From Henriciella aquimarina (GTDB taxonomy: Bacteria; Pseudomonadota; Alphaproteobacteria; Caulobacterales; Hyphomonadaceae): a stretch of DNA of 64,000 bases. Location of the stretch: the NCBI RefSeq assembly GCF_002088975.1, contig NZ_NCST01000116.1, forward strand, positions 186,001 through 250,000, in the 5' to 3' direction. Shown here in pieces: positions 16,204-25,361 of the stretch. Numbering within the stretch: position 1 is the first letter of the stretch; each line of letters opens with the position of its first letter. Both the position numbers and the translations under genes were made by a program. Below the pieces are notes generated by a model. The model did no database searches. It saw only the letters and a program-made list of their open reading frames with translations, and was not told the DNA's origin.

Positions 16204-18042
16204 ATGAGCGAGACAACAGACGCGGTCACGAACGACCGCCGCGAAACCACGCCGGACCAGGCCGCTCAGACCCGCGCCAAGGCGCGCAGCATCAAGCCGC
16301 TGGCCCTGCTCTGGCCCTATGTGAAGCGCCATATCGGGCTGGTTTTCGTCGCCGCCATCTTCCTGGTGGTGAGCACCATGGCCGCGCTCTCCATCCCGGC
16401 CCTGTTCGGCCAGGCTGTCGATGCCGGACGCGGCGGCACGAGCGGGCCGGACCTGCTCGAGACGATCGACCAGTATTTCCTCTATGTCCTGATCGCCGCA
16501 GTGCTGATGGGCGTGCTCAGCGCGCTGCGCTTCTATTTCGTCTCCCGCTTCGGCGAACGCGTGGCCGCCGACCTGCGCACCGACCTCTACAAAAAGCTGC
16601 TCAGCCTGTCGCCGCGCTTCCATGCCGATATCCGCTCCGGCGAGGCGGTCTCCCGGCTGACCGCCGACGTCACCCTGATCGAGACCTTTCTCGGTTCGAC
16701 GGCCTCGCTGGCGACCCGCACCATCCTGTCCACGGTCGGCGCCATCGCCATGATGCTGGTGACGAACTGGCAGCTTGGCGGGACGCTGCTCCTGATGATC
16801 CCGCTGGCGATACTGCCGGTGCTGATCATCGGCCGCATCATTCGCGGCGCCTCGAACCGGGCCCAGTCGCGCCTGGCCGAGGCCGGCGCCGACGCCTCCG
16901 AGGCGCTCGACGCCATCGAACTGGTCCAAGCTTATGGCCAGGAAGAGCGCCGGCGCAAATCCTTCACCGAGGCGGCCGAAGCCGTCTTCAAGGCCGCGCT
17001 CAGCCGCATCACGGCGCGCGCCTTCATGATCCTCGCTGTCTCCATCATGCTGCTGGGCGGCATGGTCGGCATTCTCTGGCTTGGCGCGCGCGCGGTTGCG
17101 ACCGGCAACATGACGCCCGGCGAGCTGACCCAGATGATCCTCTACGCCTTCTATGCCGGCTCCGGCTTCAGCATGCTGGCGGAAGCCTGGGGCGAGGTCA
17201 TGCGCGCGGCCGGTGCCTCCGACCGGGCCAGCGAAATCCTGAAGGAGACGCCCGAGATCCGCTCGCCCGAGGCACCTGCCCCGCTGGCAGCCCCTTCTCA
17301 CGGCCATCTCGTCTTTGATCGTATCGCCTTCGCTTACGACCGCGCCGACCTGCCCGCATTGCAGGATTTCAGCCTTGATGTGAAACCGGGCGAGTTCGTC
17401 GCGCTGGTCGGGCCCTCAGGGGCAGGCAAGTCGACCGTCTTCCGTCTGGCCCTTCGCCTCTTCGACCCCCAGGCCGGGCGTATCACGGTAGACGGCGTCT
17501 CCTCCACCGAAACGGAACCGGCGCTCTGGCGCAGCCTGTTTGCCTATGCCCCGCAGGAATCGGCGCTGTTCACCGGCACCGCACGCGAGAACATCGCCTT
17601 CGGCTCCGTCGGCCCGGTCAGCGACGACCAGCTGATCAAGGCGGCAAAGATGGCCGAAGCCTGGAGCTTCCTTGAAGAGAAAGGTGGGCTCGACACCCAT
17701 ATCGGCCAGAAGGGCCGCTCGCTGTCCGGCGGCCAGCGCCAGCGCATCGCGCTTGCCCGCGCCCTGGTGCGCGAAGCACCCATCCTGCTGCTGGACGAGG
17801 CGACCTCCGCGCTCGACAGCGAGAGCGAACGGCTGGTGCAAAAGGCGATCTCGACCGCCGCAGAGGGCCGCACGACGCTCGTCATCGCGCACCGCCTGTC
17901 GACCATCCGGCGCGCCGACCGCATCCTGGTCATGGACCGGGGCGGAATTGTCGAACAGGGCACGCATGACGCGCTGGTGGCCCAGGGCGGGCTCTATGCA
18001 AGGCTGGCGGAAATGCAGTTTGCCGCACAAGCGGCCGAATAG
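16204..18042 (+). CDS. ABC exporter, fused membrane and ATPase domains (MsbA-like)
   Basis: 612 residues. An exporter-type membrane domain (six helices, about residues 40-330) is followed by a nucleotide-binding domain (about 360-605). The ATPase has Walker A VGPSGAGKSTVF, signature LSGGQRQRIALARAL, Walker B ILLLDEATSALD and switch His in VIAHRLSTI. It works as a homodimer or heterodimer; no second half-transporter is nearby. Candidate substrates are lipid or hydrophobic compounds, as in MsbA-type proteins, but this is not decided by sequence. Confidence 0.9.
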   Translation: MSETTDAVTNDRRETTPDQAAQTRAKARSIKPLALLWPYVKRHIGLVFVAAIFLVVSTMAALSIPALFGQAVDAGRGGTSGPDLLETIDQYFLYVLIAAVLMGVLSALRFYFVSRFGERVAADLRTDLYKKLLSLSPRFHADIRSGEAVSRLTADVTLIETFLGSTASLATRTILSTVGAIAMMLVTNWQLGGTLLLMIPLAILPVLIIGRIIRGASNRAQSRLAEAGADASEALDAIELVQAYGQEERRRKSFTEAAEAVFKAALSRITARAFMILAVSIMLLGGMVGILWLGARAVATGNMTPGELTQMILYAFYAGSGFSMLAEAWGEVMRAAGASDRASEILKETPEIRSPEAPAPLAAPSHGHLVFDRIAFAYDRADLPALQDFSLDVKPGEFVALVGPSGAGKSTVFRLALRLFDPQAGRITVDGVSSTETEPALWRSLFAYAPQESALFTGTARENIAFGSVGPVSDDQLIKAAKMAEAWSFLEEKGGLDTHIGQKGRSLSGGQRQRIALARALVREAPILLLDEATSALDSESERLVQKAISTAAEGRTTLVIAHRLSTIRRADRILVMDRGGIVEQGTHDALVAQGGLYARLAEMQFAAQAAE

Positions 18043-18045
18043 GGC

Positions 18046-18858
18046 TCAGTCCTCGCCGAACGCCTTCGCCCGGCGCAGACGCTCTTTCAGTTTCGGCAGC
18101 AGGGTTTCGTTGCCCGCGATGATGTTGCCCGTGGTCTGCACGTCGCCGCCATCGATCTCTTCGGCAACGCCATAGGCTTCGCGCACTAGCACGATGCCAG
18201 CGGCAATGTCCCACGGCTTCAGCCCGCGTTCCCAGAACCCGTCAAAGCGCCCGGCGGCGACCCAGGCCAGGTCGAGCGCAGCCGAGCCATAGCGGCGGAT
18301 GCCCGCGCAGACCGGCGTCATGCCGGCGATCTCATTGGCGAACTGGCGGTGGGCGGTTTCCGCCTTGCCGAGCCAGGGCGTGCCTGTGGCAAAGACGGAC
18401 TCTTCCAGACGCTTGCGCCCGGCGACCAGCAGCTTGCGCTGGTCCAGCCAGGCTCCGCGACCGGTTTCGGCCCAGAAGATCTCGTTCTTGGCGACGTCAT
18501 AGACGACACCGCAGAAGAGCTGGCCTTCGCGCTCCAGCGCGATAGAGACGGCATAGTGGGGCTGGCCGTGCAGGAAGTTCAGCGTACCGTCCAGCGGATC
18601 GACGATGAAGCGGTTGGACTTGTCGGTGCCTTCGACGACGCCGCGCTCTTCCATGACGAAGCCATAGCCGGGCCGCGCCTTGGCCAGGCTGTCATAGATG
18701 ATCTGCTCGGCGCGGTGGTCGGCATTCGAGACGAAGTCTGCCGGGCCCTTCTTGGAGACCTGCAGGTTCTCGACTTCGTGAAAATCGCGCGCCAGCGAGC
18801 GCCCGGCCTGGCGGGCGGCATTGATCATCACGGTTCCGACGGGAGAAGGCTTGGACAT
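18046..18858 (-). CDS. suhB: Inositol monophosphatase family protein (SuhB-like)
   Basis: 270 residues. The metal-binding motif DPLDGTLNFLHG and the second motif KPWDIAAGIVLVREAYG define the inositol monophosphatase superfamily, with an upstream Glu pair in VMEERGVVEG. It hydrolyses inositol-1-phosphate or related sugar phosphates with Mg; SuhB also binds the transcription machinery in E. coli. It starts six bases after efp, so efp-suhB is one transcript. Confidence 0.9.
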   Translation of the reverse strand: MSKPSPVGTVMINAARQAGRSLARDFHEVENLQVSKKGPADFVSNADHRAEQIIYDSLAKARPGYGFVMEERGVVEGTDKSNRFIVDPLDGTLNFLHGQPHYAVSIALEREGQLFCGVVYDVAKNEIFWAETGRGAWLDQRKLLVAGRKRLEESVFATGTPWLGKAETAHRQFANEIAGMTPVCAGIRRYGSAALDLAWVAAGRFDGFWERGLKPWDIAAGIVLVREAYGVAEEIDGGDVQTTGNIIAGNETLLPKLKERLRRAKAFGED

Positions 18859-18864
18859 GTCGCT

Positions 18865-19431
18865 CTAGTCGGCCCGTTTCAGATAGGTCGTGTCGGAGGT
18901 CTGCACGACGATGCGCTCACCCACGCCGCAGAAGGGCGGGACCATGACGCGGACGCCGTTGTCACAGACAGCGGGTTTGAAGCTGTTGGCGGCCGTCTGG
19001 CCCTTCACGACCGGCTCGGTCTCTTCGATGGTGAGGGTGACCTGCTCGGGCACGGCCACGCCAATCGGGGTCTCTTCGTAATATTCGATCTCGACCGTCA
19101 TGCCGTCCTGCAGGAACTGGCCCTGATCGCCGACGAAATCCTTCTGCAGCTCGACCTGCTCGAAATTCTCCTGGTCCATGAAGGCATAGGCGTCGCCCGT
19201 GTCGTAGAGGAACTGGAATTCCCGCTGTTCGAGGCGAACCTTTTCCACCGTCTCGGAAGCGCGGAAGCGGTGATTGAGCTTCGAGCCATTCATCAGATTG
19301 CGCAGCTCGACCTGGTTGAACGCGCCGCCCTTGCCGGGCTTCACGGCATTGGTTTTCATCGCACGCCAGACGCTGCCATCATGCTCGATGACATTGCCGG
19401 GCTTGATTTCGTTGCCATTGATCTTGGCCAT
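18865..19431 (-). CDS. efp: Translation elongation factor P
   Basis: 188 residues, the standard length, with three beta-barrel domains. Domain I contains the loop VKPGKGGAF, whose Lys34 is the position modified in many bacteria. It binds stalled ribosomes and promotes proline-proline bond formation. No modification enzyme gene is in the window. Promoter sequence must lie in the 160-base gap shared with the divergent DUF4282 gene. Confidence 0.96.
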   Translation of the reverse strand: MAKINGNEIKPGNVIEHDGSVWRAMKTNAVKPGKGGAFNQVELRNLMNGSKLNHRFRASETVEKVRLEQREFQFLYDTGDAYAFMDQENFEQVELQKDFVGDQGQFLQDGMTVEIEYYEETPIGVAVPEQVTLTIEETEPVVKGQTAANSFKPAVCDNGVRVMVPPFCGVGERIVVQTSDTTYLKRAD

Positions 19432-19590
19432 ACGCTTTTATTCCCGATTGAACCCGGTGGGCAGGTAGCCCCCAACCCCGGACCGGTCAAGACAAACACC
19501 GCAGGAATGACCGGCCTGAACGACGCTTCCAATATCATTACAAATCAGATATCTGGGGTTTTTTAAACCTGACGATAAAGGGGAATTTCA

Positions 19591-19890
19591 ATGGATGGTT
19601 TGCTGGGAAGGTTCCTGAGCTTCGACAAGATGATCACGGGAACGATCGTCAAAATACTCTATTATGTTCTGCTCGTCATTGTGATTATCGGTGGCGTCTT
19701 CTTTCTTCTGCAAAGCCTGTTCTCCGGCCGGTTCGGCGTGTTCCTCTTCGGCCTGATCACGGTCCCGCTGGCCGTCATCTATGTGCGTATCCTGTGCGAA
19801 ATGATGATTGTGATCTTCCGGATCAGTGACAATCTCTCGGCCTTGCGTCAGATGAAGGAGAAGGAAGCAAGCGACAAGACGCTTCCCTGA
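19591..19890 (+). CDS. DUF4282 family membrane protein (first copy)
   Basis: 99 residues. Two membrane helices (about 20-45 and 50-75) follow the opening GLLGRFLSFDKMITGTIVK. The block VPLAVIYVRILCEMMIVIFR is the DUF4282 signature (a conserved RxxxE in a membrane-exit helix). The function is unknown. AAGGGGAA precedes the ATG. A second, diverged DUF4282 gene follows 35 bases later. Confidence 0.8.
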   Translation: MDGLLGRFLSFDKMITGTIVKILYYVLLVIVIIGGVFFLLQSLFSGRFGVFLFGLITVPLAVIYVRILCEMMIVIFRISDNLSALRQMKEKEASDKTLP

Positions 19891-19925
19891 TCCTGCCGCG
19901 GCGCTGAGATGATGAGGTGTGCCCG

Positions 19926-20189
19926 ATGAACATGCTGTCGAATTATCTGAGCTTCGAGAAACCGATGGGAGAGGTGCTGACCAAGTTCCTCTTCTATGTC
20001 GGCATGGTCCTGATCCTTGTCTGGGGCCTGCGCGCCCTCTGGCACTGGATCACCTTCTTCGACAATGACTGGGACACCGCGCTCTGGGGCGTCATCAAGA
20101 CGCCCTTTATCGTGATCCTGAAGCTGCTCGTCCTGCGCGTCTTGTCGGAGGTCGTTCTCGCCATCCTGCGGATGGGCAAGAAGGCCTAG
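19926..20189 (+). CDS. DUF4282 family membrane protein (second copy)
   Basis: 87 residues. It shares the plan of the preceding gene: LSNYLSFEKPMGEVLTKFLF, two hydrophobic segments (about 20-40 and 55-75), then LKLLVLRVLSEVVLAILRMG, with the same RxxxE pattern. GAGGTG sits seven bases before ATG 19926. Its stop codon overlaps the thiE stop on the other strand. It is probably a tandem duplicate or a hetero-oligomer partner. Confidence 0.78.
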   Translation: MNMLSNYLSFEKPMGEVLTKFLFYVGMVLILVWGLRALWHWITFFDNDWDTALWGVIKTPFIVILKLLVLRVLSEVVLAILRMGKKA

Positions 20190-20851
20190 AAGGCAGCTTC
20201 GGCCTCATCGAGCGCGGCGTTGAAGGCGGCCACGGCGGCGGCTGGCCCATCCGCATGCGACCAGACTGCCGAACTCACCGCGAGGAAATCAGCGCCTGCC
20301 ACTGACAGGTCCCTGGCGCGCTCCGGCGTGATGCCACCAATGGCGACGCAGGGCAGCTCCATGACCGCCTGCCACCAGGTCAGCAGCTCCGGGTCGGCGG
20401 GCACCGTGTCGGCCTTGGTCTCGCTCGGATAAAAGGCGCCGAAAGCGACATAATCGGCCCCCTGCTCGCCTGCCTCCATGGCGACGTGGCGGCTGTTCTT
20501 CGCCGTCGCCCCGATAATGGGCTGCTTGCCGAGCCGCTTGCGGGCATCCTTCACGCGCATGTCGAGATGCCCGAGATGGACCCCGTCGGCCCCCACCTCC
20601 GCACAGACATCGACACTGTCATTGATGATCAGTGCAACATCATGCGCCCGGCAGGCTGGCAACAGCGCTTCGGCAACCGCCTTCGTCTTCACCTCGTCGA
20701 CCAGACCGTCCGGCTTGATGCGCACCTGCAGGGAAGCGACGTCGCCGCCCTCCAGGGCCGACTCGAACGTCTTCACGAAGCCCGCGACATCCGCGACGTC
20801 GGAAGGCGTGATCAGGTAGAGGTGTGTGCGTTCGCGTTTCGGGTCACTCAT
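20186..20851 (-). CDS. thiE: Thiamine phosphate synthase
   Basis: 221 residues, TIM-barrel fold. Landmarks are GADGVHLGHLDMRV, the pyrophosphate region IIGATAKNSRHVAMEAGEQG, YVAFGAFYPSETK and AIGGITPERA. It joins the pyrimidine pyrophosphate and thiazole phosphate to make thiamine phosphate. No other thi gene and no THI-box leader are visible. Its stop overlaps that of the convergent DUF4282 gene. Confidence 0.92.
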   Translation of the reverse strand: MSDPKRERTHLYLITPSDVADVAGFVKTFESALEGGDVASLQVRIKPDGLVDEVKTKAVAEALLPACRAHDVALIINDSVDVCAEVGADGVHLGHLDMRVKDARKRLGKQPIIGATAKNSRHVAMEAGEQGADYVAFGAFYPSETKADTVPADPELLTWWQAVMELPCVAIGGITPERARDLSVAGADFLAVSSAVWSHADGPAAAVAAFNAALDEAEAAF

Positions 20852-20894
20852 GGCGCCCTGACTAGACGTCCGGCGCCAAAGAGAAAAGCCCGTA

Positions 20895-21680
20895 TCAGCT
20901 GAAGTCCGGCGTGAAGCGGATATTGTCCTTCTCCAACCCCTTCAGGACGACATCGAGCCCGCCGGACTTGATCATCCATTCCAGCCGGTGGTCGCGATAT
21001 TCCCGCTTGAAGAGACCGGCCTCGACCGCGCCGCTGACATCCTGCATGCCCGAGATGGAATCGACGGCTTCCTGGGCCGATTTCGAAACGCTTTCGCGTT
21101 GCATGGCCCGCTTGTGCCAGGCTTCGAGCTTGCTGCCTTCGGGCGGCGCAAAGCCTGACCCGGCAGACCCGTTTATGTAGGGCACGACGGAGAGGTCACC
21201 CCAGCCGAATGTCTCCCCGTTGAACCATTCGCGATCGCCCAGCTCGCGTTCCAGCCAGGCATGAAGCCCGGCAATCTGCTCACCGGCGCGCGTCATGATC
21301 CGGTCCTTCAGCGCCCCTGTGGCGCGCTTGAAATTGTTGAGCTCGCCCAGGCCCCAATTGATCGGCTCATAATGGCAGTCCATCACGTCTTCGATGAGAC
21401 GGACCCGCGCGCGTTCGGCCGGCGTACCGGGAAGCATGGCCGGGCTTGGCCACTTGTCCTCGATATATTCCAGGATGATCGTGGAATCGAAGACCGACAC
21501 ATCGCCATCGCGCAGGAAGGGCACCTCGCCGCGCGGATTGCCCGTCATGAAATCGTCCGGCGTGTCGCCCGTCCCGATCCCGGCCGGCAGGCGCGCCTCG
21601 AAATCGACCCCCTTCTCCCGAAGCGAGATCTTCACTTTCTGGGCATAGGGCGAAAGCGGATGTTCATAGACGATAAGCAT
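20895..21680 (-). CDS. Glutathione S-transferase family protein
   Basis: 261 residues. The N-terminal thioredoxin-like domain starts MLIVYEHPLSPYAQKVKISL and has the cis-Pro block GEVPFLRDGDVSVFDSTIIL. The helical C-terminal domain spans about 90-220. The last 50 residues extend past a usual GST. GGAGGA precedes ATG 21680. The enzymatic substrate cannot be told from the sequence. Confidence 0.88.
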   Translation of the reverse strand: MLIVYEHPLSPYAQKVKISLREKGVDFEARLPAGIGTGDTPDDFMTGNPRGEVPFLRDGDVSVFDSTIILEYIEDKWPSPAMLPGTPAERARVRLIEDVMDCHYEPINWGLGELNNFKRATGALKDRIMTRAGEQIAGLHAWLERELGDREWFNGETFGWGDLSVVPYINGSAGSGFAPPEGSKLEAWHKRAMQRESVSKSAQEAVDSISGMQDVSGAVEAGLFKREYRDHRLEWMIKSGGLDVVLKGLEKDNIRFTPDFS

Positions 21681-21754
21681 GGTGAGGGTCCTCCATTTGC
21701 GGACACTCCACCTGCCATGGCCCAGCGGAAGGCAAGCCTGTTGTCTCTCCCGCA

Positions 21755-21783
21755 AAAGAAAAGGGCGCCCCTCAAGGCGCCCT
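21755..21783 (-). terminator. Terminator of the fba gene
   Basis: On the minus strand AGGGCGCC (21783-21776) pairs with GGCGCCCT (21769-21762), followed by TTCTTTT. Confidence 0.85.
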
Positions 21784-21814
21784 CTCCCTAACGGAATGGA
21801 GTCTCTTGAAAGGC

Positions 21815-22708
21815 TTAGCCCGCCTTGGAGGCCTGATAGATGCTGTCGATCGACTCGGCGAGATGGGCATTGAATTCCGCATCGCTCTGCTGGGCCGAAA
21901 GGCCTTCGGTCAGGGCACGCGAGAAGCTCGCAATCATGCCGCTATTCCTGGCCAGACGGCCACAGGCTTCCTCGCGGGAATAACCGCCCGAAAGCGCGAC
22001 GACGCGCATCACACGCGGATGGTCGACCAGCGGCTTGTAGAGGTTTTCGGTCTCCGGCAGCGTCAGCTTCAGCATGACCTGCTGATCGCCGCCCAGCGCG
22101 TCGAGCTGCTGGGTGATCTCGGCGAGCAGGATCTGCTCGGCATCGGCCTTGTCGTCGATGGAAATGGTGACTTCGGGCTCGATGATCGGGATGAGGCCGT
22201 GGCCCAGGATCTGGCGGCCGACATCGAATTGCTGGTGGACGACGGCGGAAATGCCGGCGAGGTCTGCGGCATCGATGACCGAGCGCATCTTGGTGCCAAA
22301 AATGCCCTTGGCGACGGCGCGTTCGAGCAGGGCATCGAGGTCCGGCATCGGTTTCATCACCTTCACGCCGTCCTTGGCATCGGCCAGGCCCTTGTCGACC
22401 TTAAGGAAGGGCACGACGCCGCGCTCTTCCCAGAGATATTTCGCCGTCGGGGTGCCGTCGATATCGCCGTCCATGGTGCGCTCGAAAAGGATCGCCCCCA
22501 TCACCTTGTCGCCATTGAAAGCCGGTGACTGGATGATACGTGCGCGCATGTCGTGGATCAGGCCGAACATTTCCTCGTCATTGGAATAGGCGTCCTCCTC
22601 GATCCCGTAGAGGCGCAGGGCCTTGGGTGTGGACCCGCCTGACTGGTCGAGCGCTGCGATAAAGCCGTCTTTCTCGGCGGCCTGCTTGGCCATTTCTGGG
22701 TTGGTCAT
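21815..22708 (-). CDS. Fructose-bisphosphate aldolase, class I
   Basis: 297 residues of the Schiff-base (class I) aldolase type. It opens with [20 protein letters not shown], then [20 protein letters not shown] and [10 protein letters not shown]; the C-terminal [14 protein letters not shown] forms the phosphate site. It interconverts fructose 1,6-bisphosphate with dihydroxyacetone phosphate and glyceraldehyde 3-phosphate. It lies downstream of pgk, separated by 178 bases that hold a perfect 12-bp palindrome. That spacing and the own terminator suggest it can be controlled apart from gap-pgk. Confidence 0.93.
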   Translation of the reverse strand: MTNPEMAKQAAEKDGFIAALDQSGGSTPKALRLYGIEEDAYSNDEEMFGLIHDMRARIIQSPAFNGDKVMGAILFERTMDGDIDGTPTAKYLWEERGVVPFLKVDKGLADAKDGVKVMKPMPDLDALLERAVAKGIFGTKMRSVIDAADLAGISAVVHQQFDVGRQILGHGLIPIIEPEVTISIDDKADAEQILLAEITQQLDALGGDQQVMLKLTLPETENLYKPLVDHPRVMRVVALSGGYSREEACGRLARNSGMIASFSRALTEGLSAQQSDAEFNAHLAESIDSIYQASKAG

Positions 22709-22808
22709 GATTCTTTCCCTGCGAACATGTTGATCTTGATCTCGAGCATCAGGCCCACCGGGGGTGATCGGTCCCCGCGCGGGTGCACGATGCGCAAGAT
22801 ATCTGAGT

Positions 22809-22820
22809 GTTAGCGCTAAC
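22809..22820. promoter_or_regulatory. LacI-type operator candidate upstream of fba
   Basis: GTTAGCGCTAAC is a perfect 12-bp palindrome centred on GCGC, resembling the core of LacI-family operators. It lies about 100 bases before the fba start. No LacI-family gene is in the window. Confidence 0.5.
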
Positions 22821-22886
22821 GCCGCACTGCCACCCCGACTCCGCTTCAATCTGGTTTCGAAACGGGACGGGCAAAGCAGTCATGCG

Positions 22887-24083
22887 TCAGCCTTTCAAAG
22901 CCTCGACGCCCGGGAGCGTCTTGCCTTCCATCCATTCAAGAAACGCGCCACCGGCGGTGGACACGAAGCTGAAATCGTCGGCCACGCCAGCATGGTTCAG
23001 GGCCGCCACGGTATCACCGCCGCCGGCCACCGCAATCAGCTTGCCCGCCTTGGCGCGCTCGGCAGCCGCACGGGCGGCATCGACGGTGGCCTTGTCGAAG
23101 GGCTCTGTCTCGAACGCCCCCAGCGGGCCGTTCCAGACAAGCGTCTTCGCCGCGTCCATCGCGATCACGACGAGGCCGACCGTTTGCGGGCCGGCATCGA
23201 GGATCATCTCATCCTCGGCGACTTCCCCGATATTGCAGGTGCGGTGCGGCGCATTGGCGGCAAATTCCTTCGCGACGACAACATCCTGCGGCAGGATGAT
23301 GTCGCAGCCGGCGTCCTTCGCATTCGCCTCGATCTCGCGGCAGGTCTCGGCGAGGTCATGCTCGCAGAGCGACTTGCCGACCGGATGACCGCGTGCGGCC
23401 AGGAAGGTGTTCGCCATGCCGCCGCCGATCGCGAGCGCATCGACACGCGACACCAGGTTTTTCAGGAGGTCGATCTTTGTCGAGACCTTGGCCCCGCCGA
23501 CAACGGCGAGAACCGGGCGTTGCGGATTGCCGAGCGCCTTTTCCAGGGCATCGAGCTCACGCTCCATAGAGCGGCCGGCATAGGCCGGCAGGCGCCGGGC
23601 GAGGCCCTCGGTGGAGACGTGAGCGCGGTGCGCGGCCGAGAAAGCGTCGTTGACATAAAGGTCGCCAAGCTTCGCCATTTCGTCGGCCAGCGCATCGTCA
23701 TTCTTCTCTTCGCCGGCATGGAAGCGCGTATTCTCGAGCAGGACGACACCACCGCCCTGGATCGAGGCGATGGCGTTCTCGGCCACCTCGCCAACGCAGT
23801 CCTCTGCGAAGGCAACGGGCGCGCCGAGCACACCGGCAAAGGCTTCGGCGACAGGCTTCAGGCTCAGCTCAGGCTTCTTCTCGCCCTTGGGGCGGCCGAA
23901 ATGGGCCAGCAGGGCGACTTTCGCGCCCTTGCCCGAGAGCGAGGTCACGGTGTCGACGGCTGAGCGCAACCGCGTATCGTCCGTGACCTTGCCATTGGCG
24001 ACCGGCACGTTGAAATCGACGCGCACCAGCGCCGTCTGACCGGTCAAACCGTCTGCATCCTCGATGCGCTTGAACTCCGCCAT
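22887..24083 (-). CDS. pgk: Phosphoglycerate kinase
   Basis: 398 residues, full length. The N-domain has [16 protein letters not shown] and [10 protein letters not shown]. The hinge and C-domain have [14 protein letters not shown] and the nucleotide motif [16 protein letters not shown]. It transfers phosphate between 1,3-bisphosphoglycerate and ADP. It starts 24 bases after gap with a CGGAG site, forming a gap-pgk operon. Confidence 0.97.
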   Translation of the reverse strand: MAEFKRIEDADGLTGQTALVRVDFNVPVANGKVTDDTRLRSAVDTVTSLSGKGAKVALLAHFGRPKGEKKPELSLKPVAEAFAGVLGAPVAFAEDCVGEVAENAIASIQGGGVVLLENTRFHAGEEKNDDALADEMAKLGDLYVNDAFSAAHRAHVSTEGLARRLPAYAGRSMERELDALEKALGNPQRPVLAVVGGAKVSTKIDLLKNLVSRVDALAIGGGMANTFLAARGHPVGKSLCEHDLAETCREIEANAKDAGCDIILPQDVVVAKEFAANAPHRTCNIGEVAEDEMILDAGPQTVGLVVIAMDAAKTLVWNGPLGAFETEPFDKATVDAARAAAERAKAGKLIAVAGGGDTVAALNHAGVADDFSFVSTAGGAFLEWMEGKTLPGVEALKG

Positions 24084-24107
24084 GGGGACGCTCCGCTGGG
24101 CTGATCG

Positions 24108-25115
24108 CTAGAGGAATTTCGACATCGCAACAGCGGTATCGCTCATGCGCGTCGAGAAACCCCATTCATTATCATACCAGGACAGAACGGAGACCAAAGT
24201 TCCATCCATGACCTTCGTCTGGTCAGTATGGAACACCGAGGAGTGCGGGTCGTGATTGAAGTCGATCGAGACGTTCTTCACGTCCGTATAGCCTAGAATG
24301 CCCTTGAGCGGGCCGTCAGCGGCCTTGCGGATCGCATCATTGATCTCTTCGACGGTCGTTTCCCGCTTGGCGATGAATTTCAGGTCGACCACGGAGACGT
24401 TCGGCGTCGGCACGCGCACGGCGAAGCCATCGAGCTTGCCATTCAGTTCCGGCAGGACGAGGCCGACCGCCTTGGCTGCACCGGTCGAGGTCGGGATCAT
24501 CGAGGTCGCCGCCGCGCGGCCGCGATAGAGATCCTTATGCATCGTATCGAGCGTCGGCTGGTCGCCGGTATAGGAGTGGATGGTGGTCATCATCCCCTTC
24601 TCGATGCCGATCACGTCGTTCAGCACCTTGGCGACCGGCGACAGGCAGTTCGTCGTGCACGAAGCGTTGGAGACGACGAGATCGTCGCTGGTCAGCGTGT
24701 CGTGGTTGACGCCATAGACGATGGTCTTGTCGGCACCCGCGGCCGGAGCAGACACGAGGACACGCTTGGCGCCGGCTTCGAGGTGAGCGGCAGCCTTCTC
24801 CTTCGCGGTGAAGATGCCAGTGCATTCCATCGCGATGTCGACATTGTTTTCCTTGTGCGGCAGCTCTTTCGGGTCCCGGATCGCGGTGACCTTGAAGGAC
24901 TGGCGGCCGACCTTGATCGTGTCGCCTTCGACCGACACGTCCATCGGCAGCGTGCCGTGGACGGAATCATATTTCAGCAGGTGCGCATTGGTCTCGACGG
25001 GACCGAGATCATTGATCGCAACGACTTCGATGTCGGTGCGGCCATGCTCGAGGATCGAGCGCAAAACATTCCGGCCGATCCGGCCAAATCCGTTGATGGC
25101 GACACGTACTGCCAT
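24108..25115 (-). CDS. gap: Glyceraldehyde-3-phosphate dehydrogenase, type I
   Basis: 335 residues. The NAD fold begins [17 protein letters not shown], the catalytic Cys lies in [17 protein letters not shown], and the C-terminal [12 protein letters not shown] closes the fold. It oxidises glyceraldehyde 3-phosphate to 1,3-bisphosphoglycerate. It is divergent from the LuxR-type gene across 246 bases containing several inverted repeats. AGGAATGGAGAA precedes the start. Confidence 0.97.
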   Translation of the reverse strand: MAVRVAINGFGRIGRNVLRSILEHGRTDIEVVAINDLGPVETNAHLLKYDSVHGTLPMDVSVEGDTIKVGRQSFKVTAIRDPKELPHKENNVDIAMECTGIFTAKEKAAAHLEAGAKRVLVSAPAAGADKTIVYGVNHDTLTSDDLVVSNASCTTNCLSPVAKVLNDVIGIEKGMMTTIHSYTGDQPTLDTMHKDLYRGRAAATSMIPTSTGAAKAVGLVLPELNGKLDGFAVRVPTPNVSVVDLKFIAKRETTVEEINDAIRKAADGPLKGILGYTDVKNVSIDFNHDPHSSVFHTDQTKVMDGTLVSVLSWYDNEWGFSTRMSDTAVAMSKFL

Positions 25116-25241
25116 ATCCTATTCTCCATTCCTGCAAATTTGTCCCGCTGAATGCAGGTTTCGGGCCGGGGTTTAGCCGTCTCACCCACACACGTCCAGC
25201 ATAGTCGGTGCAAGAATTGCCTGAGTTGCATCCCGGAACGC

Positions 25242-25280
25242 CGTTTTGCACCACAAAACGCAAAACCTGCGCGATTTTGC
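25242..25280. promoter_or_regulatory. Cluster of TTTTGC half-sites between gap and the LuxR gene
   Basis: CGTTTTG (25242-25248) faces CAAAACG (25254-25260), and GCAAAA (25260-25265) faces TTTTGC (25275-25280). This gives four half-sites in alternating orientation within 39 bases. Confidence 0.35.
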
Positions 25281-25284
25281 AGCC
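25265..25284. promoter_or_regulatory. lux-box-like element upstream of the LuxR solo
   Basis: The 20-mer fits the NNCT-N12-AGNN frame of acyl-homoserine-lactone operators: CT at 25267-25268 and AG at 25281-25282, with CTGC/GCAG outer arms. It is 78 bases before the LuxR start and 150 bases before gap. Confidence 0.4.
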
Positions 25285-25361
25285 TGTGCGTGAGAGAATG
25301 GCCTTTTTTTCAGGTGCCTAACTTCAAGCGCCACTGTATAACCGTTCCCGGGTGGGACAAG

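Noticed and set aside
16099-17307. Open frame of 402 codons antisense to the ABC exporter
   Set aside because: Gly/Ala/Asp/Arg-rich translation typical of antisense frames in GC-rich genes; the sense strand has all ABC motifs.
18349-19566. Open frame of 405 codons opposite suhB and efp
   Set aside because: It spans two clearly conserved minus-strand genes and the gap between them, with no domain.
20852-20894. TPP riboswitch for thiE
   Set aside because: The upstream gap is only 43 bases and no THI-box elements are visible.
22764-23963. Open frame of 399 codons opposite pgk
   Set aside because: Antisense shadow of pgk.
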